Shown here: one piece after another, positions 11,015-22,600 of the stretch | How positions within the stretch are numbered: position 1 is the stretch's first letter | How the letters are laid out: each line of letters starts with the position of its first letter | Assembly (NCBI GenBank): GCA_039707465.1 | Contig: CM077644.1 | Coordinates: forward strand, 219,456,962 to 219,520,961 | DNA length: 64,000 bases | Reading direction: 5' to 3' | Origin: Rhabdophis nuchalis | Taxonomy: Eukaryota > Chordata > Lepidosauria > Squamata > Natricidae | Notes under the pieces: generated by a model | Seen by the model: only the letters and a program-made list of their open reading frames with translations | Told to the model about the DNA's origin: nothing | Database searches by the model: none | Made by a program: the position numbers and the translations under genes

Positions 11015-13311
11015 ATGATTATCTTAAGTTTTCAACTGCTGTTTGCTGCCAGAATCATGTTGAAATGGGCAGCCATATAAACAGAAATAAATAAATAAAT
11101 CTTTTGTAGAGGATATTTTTTGAAGATTAGTCATGTCTTTCAGTGTAACCGTATCCTTATTTATATTCAGGTTTTTAATGCTCTTTAAACTGAAAGTGGA
11201 GCCTTTCTTTGAATATGTCAATATTGATATTAAAGTAACATTTAAATCTACCTTTCTGAAAATATTTTAAACCCACCTTACTTGACCTTTTCCCCAAATG
11301 TATCAAAGGTATAATTAAAGGGAACAAGTCCTTATTTTAATTAACACTAGTATTGAGCTCCTCCTTTTAATACTGACTTGGTAGCTTTACAATATTTTAA
11401 TTTACCTGAAACGATAGTCTTATAAAACAAAGACATTTAAAAAGCGTAGTAGTAACATTTTGCCTCCAAGCCTCAGTCGCCATTTTCTTCTGGTCTGCAA
11501 AACTCCACCATACATTTTATTTTGTTTGTTTTAGATTCTTTTAGTTAAGAAAAAATAGGAATCTTGTGCATTGTAAAGCTTCAAGCATAATTTTTATTTC
11601 CAAGGATGCTTTTGTAAGTGCTTGCTAGGAACAAAGACTGAAGTAAATTGACCATGATGTCAATTTCCAATGCATTTGCCAGCTAAAAATTGGGACCCTT
11701 GTGCTAATGATTTCCCCACAATGAAGCTCTAAACAGTGTAGAACCTTTATATGTGTAAGATGATTAGAAATAAATCCAGCTTAAACTCTTTTCTGGGACT
11801 CAACCAGTTCTCAACCATTTGACCACAGCACTGACTTGAGGTGGAGTTTGGTAGATGACATCAGGTGTTTTTGCCCCTGAGGCAAGATTAATGCTTCTGT
11901 ATTTGTGCTAGTACATCTTGGTTACATAGATCAGCCCTTAATCTATGAAGTGTACTAGGTGAAACTTGTGGCTATTGAGATAAATGACCAGCTTTGATTA
12001 TTAAATTCCAAAGGAGATGAATGTATAGCTGTGGATGACAGTCACTTGTTCCATACACTCTTAAGAAGTACAGTCAGTACTAGAGCCATGCATATGTAGA
12101 ATATGCGGAACTTAAGAATTAAATGTATTGAACAACCTGATAAGTAAAGTAAAAGTATCTCTTTGCAGTTTATTTAATGCAAGCCACCATCTTGAGTTTG
12201 CAGATTGTCAATGGTTGAGCTTGTAGTCATGACTGAAACCAATTTTCTTGCTCATCCATGGTTATAATTGACCATGCAAGATACTATGGATATTCCTGGT
12301 CTATATGAACTTGGATTTCAGAAGCTCTTTCATATACGAGGGACCCAACTACTTTTTGAATGTGTAAAATGGGTTCTGTCAAATTTTATGGACCTGATTT
12401 ATGGATGTATAGTGCGCATGGGAATTTTGGAGAGAGTTGCATATTGATATACCACAGGTGGAGTATGCACAGATTGGGTAGGATACAGTTTCATTGCCTA
12501 CAATCAAAGCAGATTCTGTCTTTCTCATCAAACAAAATGTGTCAAGGGCTTTCTTACTGAGGTAATACTCTTTGTATTGTGGAAACCATTTGAAATCCCA
12601 GGGCGGAAGTATAGTTTCACTTGTCTAAAACCCTGAAATTAGATATTCAGAAGTTTTAAAATTAGCTGTCTTTTTAGGGATGAACAGAAAGCAGGCCCCC
12701 TTATTCTCAGCTACATAACCAAGAGCCAAAGACTCTCCATAGCAGGGGGTTGATTAATCGATTTGACTTCTGTGCATTTGGCGTAACTGAGATGGCACTT
12801 GGCAATCAGGCATAAAAATGGAGTTTACAGTACTCATCCATCGCGTGACCTTTAGCAGAAGCATGTGTCAAAAAACATCTCCAGAGATAGCTCTGTCAGT
12901 GCTTTAGCTGGATACGTGTGTGTGTTGGTTTTGACAAGGAAGACAAATGGGTGTGTAGCTGCTAATACTTTGCAGAAGTTTCAGTTTAATAAAGGACTGG
13001 CCTGCAACTTAAAAGGGCTTGGTGCATAGAAAACGATTTCTGCAGAAGCAATGGTTTGCTTCAGCCTTCCTGGAGCAGTTGGAAATGGCACAAATGTAAT
13101 CCAGTTTTTTAAACTTGGTTGCGTATAGCAAGAAAAATGCAGCTGGTTATTCAGGCTGCCCGGCCCTTGAAGAGGCTTCTAAAAGATAAAAGAGCTGCCC
13201 TTTTCCCCTCCTCCTCCAGCTTCCAGTTCTGGAGTGCAGATCCAAATCTGAAAGGGTTTAGAGAGAGCATTAACATCTTTTGGCTCCTAAATCTTTTGCC
13301 ATCATGCCTCC
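11015..13311. other. PLPP1 intron, no recognised feature
   Basis: Mostly unique-looking AT-rich sequence with no coding signal or clear element. Confidence 0.5.
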
Positions 13312-13319
13312 CTTTAGAC

Positions 13320-13419
13320 CGGGGTCTCCAACCTTTGCAACTTTAAGTCTGAAGGACTTCAGCTCCCAGACTTCTCCAGCCAGCTTCAGACTTAAAGTTG
13401 CAAAGGTTGGAGACCCCTG
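13320..13419. mobile_element. hAT-type foldback MITE, 8-bp TSD CTTTAGAC
   Basis: 100 bp with inverted ends (CGGGGTCTCCAACCTTTGCA... and its complement, last base differing). It is flanked by perfect duplications at 13312-13319 and 13420-13427. Noncoding. Confidence 0.88.
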
Positions 13420-13832
13420 CTTTAGACTAGTCTTAATGTATGCCTCCCCCCTAAAAGTCGAAGACCAAATAATGGGTGCAACTATTTGCTAAAAAGTTAT
13501 TTTATTAGCAAGTACTTTGTTCTATACGCTGTCAGGAAATAGGAAATCCTCTTGGACATCTGCAAGAAGAGTAGATGCTGAAGTCAAAAATATTGTGGTT
13601 GAGTACTGGAATATTAAGTTTTAACGTCAGTGTAACGTCATTGATGCAACGAATGTTTTTCTGTGTTAATGAAATACTTTATGAAATACTCTATTGTTGC
13701 AAAATACCATCCGCTCTATTTACTTTTCTTGGACCTGTAGCAAATGAATGATGAGGGAGTATAACGTGGACTCAAAAGATGGCTTCAAGAATGCAGTTGT
13801 GAGAAGATTGAAAACATGCCCCCCTCTTAACA

Positions 13833-13966
13833 CAGTGTTTCTCAACTTGGCGACTTTAAGTCCTGTGGGCTTCAACTCCCAGAATCCCCCAGCCAACTGT
13901 GCTGGCTGGGGGATTCTGGGAGTTGAAGTCCACAGGACCTAAAGTCGCCAAGGTTGAGAAACACTG
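13833..13966. mobile_element. hAT-type foldback MITE, 8-bp TSD TCTTAACA
   Basis: 134 bp, nearly a complete palindrome: CAGTGTTTCTCAACTTGGCG at one end and its near-complement at the other, with loop 'ccagccaactgtgctggctgg'-like centre. Perfect duplications flank it at 13825-13832 and 13967-13974. It could form a long hairpin in RNA. Confidence 0.88.
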
Positions 13967-14450
13967 TCTTAACACATCGTAACTTGAAATGCCAGTTTTG
14001 GTGATGGTGAGGTTGGGTTTTGCAATATACGTAGTTTGTTCTAATATTTGATATACTGAATATGCTGGGCATGTTGATGTTTTCTAGATTAGTGACTTGT
14101 TACAGCACATGTTACCTCTGAAATCTGACGATCTTATCTTGTCCTCTTACCATTTATATTTTATTTAAAAGAGAGTCGCATACTGGATGGAATCAATCTC
14201 TTCACACCGTTTTAGAAGCTGTGGCAATTTTGGTATGTGGCAAAACTAAACATAGATTGCCTCAAAAAGGACATGCTGCCTAACACAAAGATGCAATAAA
14301 CCTAGCATTCCCAACCTGACGCCTTGCAATTTTAAAATTAAAATTAAAATTAAATTGCAGAAAGTTTGGGATCACAATTCCCAGAATTCCCAACCAGCAT
14401 ACTTGATGGATATGCTGCCCTGAAAATGAATAAATTATTGTCCAATAAAA

Positions 14451-14564
14451 CAGGGGTCTCCAACCTTGGCAACTTTAAGCCTGGCGGACTTCAACTCCCA
14501 GAATACCCCAGCCAGCAAAGTTGAAGTCCGCCAGGCTTAAAGTTGCTAAGGTTGGAGACCCCTG
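14451..14564. mobile_element. hAT-type foldback MITE, 8-bp TSD CAATAAAA
   Basis: 114 bp with CAGGGGTCTCCAACCTTGGC inverted ends. Perfect duplications at 14443-14450 and 14565-14572. Confidence 0.88.
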
Positions 14565-14639
14565 CAATAAAACACAGAGGGCCTCAAATTGAGGAAGTGG
14601 TTATTGATAGTCCACTGCGACCATCATTAATGTGAGCCA

Positions 14640-14781
14640 GTTCTCAAGGCTCCAAATGTAATTCGCATGACCATGGGGATGCTGCAAGTGTCATAAGTGA
14701 GAAATGGTCATAAGTCACTTTTTTCAGTGCTGTTGTAACTTCGAACGATCGCTAAGTGAACTGTTGTAAATGGGGGACTGA
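14640..14781. mobile_element. Partial copy of the repeat at 4796-5186
   Basis: Shares 'gcatgaccatggggatgctg', 'ggtcataagtcactttttt' and 'gtaacttcgaacgatcgct' with the right half of the longer copy. 5' part missing. Confidence 0.6.
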
Positions 14782-15135
14782 AGTGTTTTCCCATGAGATG
14801 TATGCCATGTATGTTGTATGATGGGGGGAAAAAACCATCTCTTCTAGATTGTTTCTCTCTTGATGAACCTAGAAAGAGCTCTGGTGCCAGATATCTTAAG
14901 CTTAGTAGCTCCTTCGTATCTTTAAATAGCTTATTCTGGAAAGAAGTGTCAACATTAGCCTTAATGGCAAGAGTGAGAAGTCAAAATAAAGGGTATGCTC
15001 TAGGTTTATATTATCTGACTTGTTGAAATAAACCTTTCCAGGAGAAAAGTATGCAGAGGGCACTTGCTATGAAACAATAACTTCCTGAAAGCTCTTGAGA
15101 CCTGATGTATGATCTGTTATTGGGATGATTTAAAT

Positions 15136-15219
15136 CAGAGGTTTTCAAACTTGGCAACTCCTAGAATTCTGAAAGTTGAAGTCCACAAATCTTAAAGTTG
15201 TCAAATTTGGGGACCCCTG
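15136..15219. mobile_element. hAT-type foldback MITE, older copy
   Basis: 84 bp with degraded inverted ends (CAGAGGTTTTCAAACTTGGC; caaatttggggacccctg). Flanks ATTTAAAT and ATTGAAAT match at 7 of 8 bases. Confidence 0.72.
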
Positions 15220-16545
15220 ATTGAAATAATCTAACAACATGGCGAGAGAGGAAGATGAAATACAACTACATAAGGGTCAGAGTTTCCAGAGTTGGACACT
15301 TTCTCATTGTGGTTTGCTTATTTACCAACTAGGTCTGGAGGGACAAAGACTGAAGGACGTTGTCTGCAGAAACGCTGCAAGAGTTTGGAAAATAAATGGC
15401 TGGCAGGAGGGACAAAATGTTCTGCTCTGAGGCTGCCTTTGGAGGAAAGGATTGTAGGATTGTAGAGGAACATTTAGCAGTATCTCTATTGTGTCTCTGT
15501 TTAAAAATATTAAAACTATGGCCAGGCAGTGACCGAGAGAAGAAAAACAAATGCAGCTGGGGAACTGATAAGCTATAAAGGACAGGTATTTCCAGCTGGA
15601 ATTAGAGTACCATTAATAATAACTTTCTCTGAAGTTCTCTAGGAGAGACATGATCTTGACGGTAATCTGTGTCTGGAAACATGAAAGTATAGCTAATATA
15701 CTATGGTGCATTCTGATGTTGAAAGGTCAGGCTATATTGGCTGCGTCTTTTGGCAACCCTGCATCCAAGAATAGAAGACTAATTGTAATAGTCTGAAATC
15801 CTTGGCATGAATAAGTTTAGGCACAGTGTTTGCTCTTCTCTCACTCTCATCTTTTCCATCCATATATGGAGATAATATGGTCTAGTTCTGCATGGTTATG
15901 ATCACCCCTCGCATCAAGGCTAGGAATCAAAACTTGTGAGAACCCCAAAAGTCAACTGAGCACCCCACGCTACAAAATCCAAAACTGGCGAATTCTATAT
16001 CTCCCAAGCTGTTCACAGTTATGTTTTAGTAATGCTGCTTCGTTTATATTATGGATTAATACTCTCATAATCTTTTAGGCAGACAAAGTGCAGAAACAAA
16101 TAGATAAATTTTAAAATTCTAAAGCGTTGATCAATATATAGATGAAGCTTTTAATATATAAATTCAAATGCACATAACCCAGGCTAAAAACTCATTTTGA
16201 ATACAAATTACAAATTGTATGTAAACTACAAGCACTGTTATTGCTCTCTTTGCTTCTGTTTGGAACTGTTTATATGCCTGACTTCTCTTTCACGGACTCA
16301 GCGTAGCATTTTTCTTCACAATTTTCCAGTAAGGAAGGTATGAGAAATAGTAACTTGTCCAAGGTTATTCAGTGTATTTTGCCAAATTCACATTTTCAAT
16401 CTCAAATGTGGAAAAAAAAATCTTACTTTTGCTCTGCATTCCCGCGCCCCCCCCCCCATTTTTTTTTAAAGGAACAGATTCTTGTATGCTAAAAAAATAA
16501 CAAATGCACACTCACTTATTCTCTTTTATTCTTCTTATTTTTCAG
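15220..16545. other. PLPP1 intron, no recognised feature
   Basis: Noncoding sequence up to the acceptor of the motif-C2 exon, including a C tract near 16444-16457. No PLPP1 exon 3 was found here or upstream. Confidence 0.5.
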
Positions 16546-16603
16546 ACTGTCATTTTATTCTGGACATTCATCGTTCTCTATGTATTGCATGCTGTTTCTA
16601 GCA
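16546..16603 (+). CDS. PLPP1: PLPP1 exon carrying catalytic motif C2
   Basis: A 58-nt exon between a pyrimidine-rich acceptor (ending ttttcag) and a gtaagta donor. It begins with the last base of an Arg codon and then reads [19 protein letters not shown]. The His of SGH is the family's proton donor to the leaving group. Its length and phase match the vertebrate exon. The hydrophobic end starts a transmembrane helix that continues in the next exon. Confidence 0.93.
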
Positions 16604-19600
16604 GTAAGTATATGTATTTTTAGCAGCTGGTTATGATGTTTAAAAAGTTTGAGGTAGAAATATTTGCTGCATCAGCAGAATTTCTTTTTGGGCTGTTTGT
16701 GCAAGGTACACATTAAATAAAAGTAATATGGGGGTGGAATGGGGGTGTTTGGAATGCTGGTCAATACCTACGAGCAGACTTCCATTGAATTAGCAGGATG
16801 TTTTCAGGACAGATGAACAAGTAATCAGATTGGGGGGTAAATGTAGTTAGCATTCTGCCCTGCATTTTGTCTTAAATAGACCCGGTAAAATAGTTCGATC
16901 ATTATGCTGTTAAGCTAGCAATAGCAAAGGGAACATAGCCAAACTCAGCAAAACTAAAGATCCATTAAAGTTGAATCTCAGGTGGAGGAAAGAAGAAAGT
17001 GGAAGGCAGGCAGAACAACTGGCAATACTTTAAATGATGCTGAGAGTCACTTCTTCACCCTAGAGGCAGTATAAGAGCCTAGTTGTGGTATTTTTGATGT
17101 GCAAGACATCCCTTTTTGCTCATCATTATAACACAATTAAACCAACTTTAAAGACAATTTGTGAAACGACAATTGCCATTTGTCTGAATCCCAATTAAGT
17201 AGCATGTGTGGATGCTCCGTTTTTTAATTTGTTAACATTGCATTGAAAGAATATAGCTTTCATGCAGTATATAATTTGCATGCGCACTGGCCAGCTGACA
17301 GGGCAACGCCTCATGTGCCCTGGCAAATGGCTCCGCGTGCCACCTGTGGCACACATGCCATAGGTTCGCCTAGCTACCTGCGGGATCGGATCCTGCCCCA
17401 TACATCCTCACGGCCGATTCGCTCCCACAGAGAGGGACTTCTCCGGGTGCCGTCCACTAGACTTTGTCAGCGGGCGACGCCCAGGGGAAGGGCCTTCTCT
17501 GTGGCGGGCCCAGCCCTCTGGAACGACCTTCCCCCCGATATTAGAACTACCACGGACCTCCGCTCCTTCCGTCTGAAATTAAAAACACATCTTTTTCGTT
17601 TGGCCGGCCTAGGATAGTCTCTTCTGATTGTTTAGGGATTTTTAGTAAATATTTGGGAATTTTAGCGCAGGGTTTTCTGTTTAATATGCCTTTTAGTTAG
17701 TATTTATGTACGTTTATTGTTTTAAATTTTGTATTCCTTTTTTAACTGTTTTTAATTCCCTGTGCCCCGCCTCGAGTTCCTTCGGGGAGAGAGAGCGGGT
17801 TATAAATAAAATTCGATTCGATTCGATTCGATCCCAGCCCTATACCATTTCAGACAAAAGATTGTCCAATCTCTTCTTTAAAACTTCCAGTGTTGGAGCA
17901 TTCACAACTTCTGGAGGCAAGTTGTTCCACTGATTAATTGTTCTAACTGTCAGGAACTTTCTCCTCAGTTCTAGGTTGCTTCTTTCCTTGATTAGTTTCC
18001 ACTCATTGCTTTCATCTTTGTTCCTCTTCTGTGCACTCTTTTTAGAGTCTCAACATCTTTTTTACATTCATGGCGACCAAATTCTCTTCTCTTCTGAACA
18101 AAATTCAATCAGATCCTCTCCTATTTAAAAGTTGGTTTATTTTTTAAATCACACTTTCCAGTTTGTCACATTGAAATGAAATCATTTTCTTTTGAAGTCT
18201 GTCAGTAAAAAAACACCCCTCTTTTCTCTTACACTATACTCTAATTGGAATTTCTTTAGTCACAATTACACCAGTATTATTAATGCCTGTATTTCCATAT
18301 TTGGTAGGGTCTTGAAACTTAAAAGTGAATTCAACTTCAGAAAGATTAATGACATCCAATGATTTTTATCTAACAGACAGACTCTTTTTAACATGTGTTA
18401 CATGCACTTCCGCATGGATGTGAAAAAGGGATAGAGCTTCAGTTGCATAGAGCTGTCATGACTGCCATTTGACTGTTTTTAATCATCCTCTTGAACACTT
18501 CTGGGTGGAAGTGGAGAACCGTAACAGTTTTTTGGGAGTGCTGACCTGCTTTTTAAATCACAGAGTACCCTAAACATATTTTAGAGAAGTAATTGAAGCA
18601 AGACTACAGTATTCTTATTTTCAGTAACATTTATTTCAAGATGGTCCTTTGGCCATAATGCAACAAATGGGTAACAACATACAAAAAAAGCTAATCATAA
18701 ATCTTGAAAGTCAGCAGAACAAAAGTCAATAAAAAACAAATGCTAAAAAATAGTCAATGAATCATTTTAAGCTGGTGCTGAAAGTAATTCTTTTAGTACT
18801 AGGCACTCATCCATGAGAAGAGCATTCCTGCCTCTTTTTTATTATTCAAAAATTTCTCCTTTGCTTCAGTGGGTCAGAGTAACTGGCAAACCTAATTTGT
18901 ATTTGTCTTGACATTGTTTTTTGCTTCAGGTTAGAGAAATTGCCCATTTGTTTGGAGGGATTAAAACCAATTTATAAAAGAAGGAGAAAATGGTTCTCAC
19001 ATTTTTATTCCTCCAAACGAACATTCCCTAACCTGGCCTCTTTGTTTTGATTAAACTGCCACTAGTCCTGAACATTTGAAGGCATATAGCCAAACAATCT
19101 TGCCTTGTTGGGCAAGGCTGCCATGTCACGAAGTATTCCCTGCATTAACTTATTTATATAATAAAGGTGGGATTTAAGAAATCTGAAGAAATAAATCAAA
19201 AGTGAATTTTGGTTACAAGATGTCTAATTGATTTCTTTTTAATAAAAGCTGCAGAGTTTACCTTACTTCCATGTCCTTAATTTACAATAAGAATGTTGGA
19301 TGGAAAATATTCTTGACAATACATTATAAAGCACTAATGACATACTGAACTTCATGGGAAAACTTTCTCCCCCTCCTTTCCCTGAGTTAGCATGGATCTT
19401 GAGAATGTCTGAGGAATTTCCCTGTAGGAACACTCTCAATTCTTGAATGAGTTGGTGGCATTATTGTATGTGGCAAGCAAGTGTTGGTTCAATTGTGAAG
19501 CTCTTTCCTACTAAAGTGTCTTGCCTCTGCAACATACAAATGTACGCTCCATTAGATAGTGCAGGATTTTGTCCCCTGTCAGTTGGAGACATCTGCTAAC

Positions 19601-22600
19601 CTGTTTCAAATGTTCTTTCCAAGCTGCTTCATCCTGCCGCTTGCACGCTTGGCTCCAGCTGTGAGTCTGTGCTGCTCGTGACTCTCCAGTTCCTCACATG
19701 TGGCATTACTCACAGCTTGGATTAATCATAAGCAGACGCTTCAGACTCCAGCCTCTGGAGGACCAAAGGAATCTCACATATGTTAGTGTGACTGACTGTG
19801 CACACAAACAAAATCCCAAAGCCAACCCAAAGATGACAGTTGTGCAATCCAGCCACATTGACAACTAGATTGCAGTTCTGAAGAAACCGTTGGCACATCA
19901 CATTCTCCTTATTCCATCACAGTATTCAGTTCAAATTCTGCCCTTTAAAATCCTCTCGATCAGGGGTCTCCAACCTTTGCAACTTTAAGTCTGAAGGAAT
20001 TCAGCTTTGCTGGCTGGAGAATTCTGGGAGCTGAAGTCCTTCAGACTTAAAGTTGCAAAGGTTGGAGACCCTTGCTCTAGATTGTAAGAAAGTCCACATG
20101 CTTTTTGAGCAAGTTTTTGTTTGGACCTGGCAGATCCCCCAACCTGCTGGTTACTTAAATCCATTTGCTGAACCCCAACTCACTGTAATTACTGTTTTCA
20201 GTGAGGTTTCTGGTCCATTCTGACCCCCCCCCCCCACTAGCACTATTATGTTCTAATGAGTAGCCTTTGACCTGCTAAAAAGATGCACACAAACCTATTT
20301 TGCAACACAACTTGAAATCCAGCATCACGTCAGTAAACATTTTCCTTTTTCCTCTGCAACCTTCACTCCCAAACACTCCTTTAGAAATTCTTCCACACTT
20401 CCAGAACATATATGGGCTGCATTTATATGATTCTCTTAATCTGGATTTGCACAAGATGTTAAATGATATCAAATGAGATGGCTTTGATTACAGGCTAAGC
20501 CTTAAAAAAGTTAACTTTAGCCAACCATATCATATTATGGTTTAGGACAGATATACAGATAGATATGACATTGATCATAATTGGTATCATTTGGATGTTT
20601 CTTACTCAGCCGATGGCAGCATCTTGCTGACTCAAGCTAAGTAAGAAGCTAAGCAGAAGAGGTCTTGGTTAATACTTTTGGTGAGACCTGTAGGAAATCC
20701 CAGGGTTACAGGTTAGATTGGGAAGAAAGCAATGGCAAATCGCTTCCATATGGCTCCTAAGAAGGCCATAGTGATATAGCCACAGGAAATAAAGCTGCTT
20801 TGCAGGGATCTGTTATTGCATTTCAGCCCTTGGGCTCAGAAATTAAGTAGGGTCGGACCTGCTTAGTCTTTGAATAGAAGACTTCCAAGAAATCCTAGGA
20901 TAGTAGACTGTGCAATAGGGAGGAACAGGCCAGAGGTGGGTTCCTGCTGGCATTGCTGCCGGTTCGCTTTGCGCATGCGTATACAGTTCACTGGAAGCCC
21001 ACTGGAAAGTCACAAATTACAATCATATTACTTGGGACACTGCAATTGTAGTAAATGCATGTTTACTACGTTGCCAAATGCCCAAATTTTGATCATGTGA
21101 CCAGTGGAATGCTGCAGTGGACTAAAATGTGAAGCCTGGTCATAAAATATTTTTTTCCGGGCTGTCGTATCTTCAAATATTGTTAAACAAATGGTTATAA
21201 GTCGAAGTCTACCTGAAACGCTTGCTTGTTTCACAGATACATGGTTTATGTATTTATTTTAAATTCAAGAACTCTGAGTTACTTTTTGTTTCTACTTTAC
21301 TGCTATGGTCTTAGTAGATGACACTAACAAGCCAGAGTTAACCAACTGCATATGCTAAACATTGTCAGCCGGGATGGGGGATTCCTTGGGAATTTTAGAC
21401 CTCTATCATAAATTGAGAAATAATAATTTTAAAAGGCCATAAGAAGGCAGTGACAATTAATTTAATGTGACTGTCAGGAGGGCTGCATGGATGCAGTCCC
21501 TAGGCATCATATTCAACTTGCAGTGTTTACCTTTTTTGGGCTCTTCTCAGAAGTAACAGTCCTTGACTGAGCCTGAAGGAAACTTTCAATGAGCCTGTTA
21601 AGGGAATGCTATTCTTCTTAGCCCATGGAAACCAAAGAAATTATTAGCAGAGCAGATAAATTTACTTCTAACAATTGGCAGGAATTTGAAAATTAGGCAT
21701 ATAATTCACATAATCTCCAGAAGTTAATGTCCCTTTATTTAAGGCAGGTGTCAAACTCTATTTCATTGAGGGCTGCATCAAAGTTGTGTTTGACTTTGCG
21801 AGTCCAGGGTGGGTGTGGCCATGGTGTGGCCAGCTCAATTTCACTCATGTCAGGGTCGCCTGTGGAGGCCTGAGCTCTCTGCAAACAAAAATGAGCTCCC
21901 AAGCTCCATGTTTGGCTACACAGTTCTCCTGCAACCCTCTGCCAGCACAAAGGGAGCTTGGGACCATTGTCAGAGGGCTGCAGGAGGCCGTTGTGGCTGA
22001 AAATGGAGACTGGGAGTGCTGCCTGCAGCCCTTGCAAGTTTTGTTTTCACTGGCAGAGGCACCACAGACTGGCCCTTTGCTGTTTCCAGGGTGGCCCAGT
22101 GGGCCTTGAGTTTGACATCCTTGATTTAAGGGATAATAAGCTCACTTTTGTTGGAAAGTTTTATGTACTGGATGGATGTTTGTTGGGGCTGCTTTAATTC
22201 AGATTCCTGCACTTGAGAGAGTTAGTTTTTTACTTTATATTACCTGTGCAAGACGACATAGATAATAGAAGTAATTTAGTTTGAGTGGAAAAAGTGAAAG
22301 TAATTGTAGTGGAAATGACATTTAAGTGAAAGTCCTACTGACAAGTAGAAAAGTTGAAGGAAATGAAAGTGAGATTAGTGAGCAGCAGAGAGAATGTGTA
22401 GTTGTTTATTGGTTGAAGGATCACCTAAGGAAGTGGTGATCATGGAAGATTCCAAATGTGGGAGCAACAAGAACAGTGGCAAAGGCAAGATGGAAACCCA
22501 ATGGCGTTGTGCCTTAATGGATCAGCCTGGGTTGTGAATGCATTGCTGGGATTTCTGGGATGAGAAGTCTGTAGCTGCCATGGAAAGGCCTATTGAGGAG

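Noticed and set aside
13312..20082. Dispersed near-identical short repeats that could suggest a CRISPR-like array
   Set aside because: They are spaced irregularly over kilobases, each has inverted ends and its own 8-bp duplication, and the host is a vertebrate. They are MITEs.
20640..20700. Possible 5S rRNA gene
   Set aside because: Only the internal promoter-like region is recognisable and it is heavily substituted. A 5S-derived SINE fits better.
21735..22109. Overlapping frames of about 100 codons on both strands
   Set aside because: They lie within the 379-bp hAT-type element with a clear duplication, and the translations match no known protein pattern.
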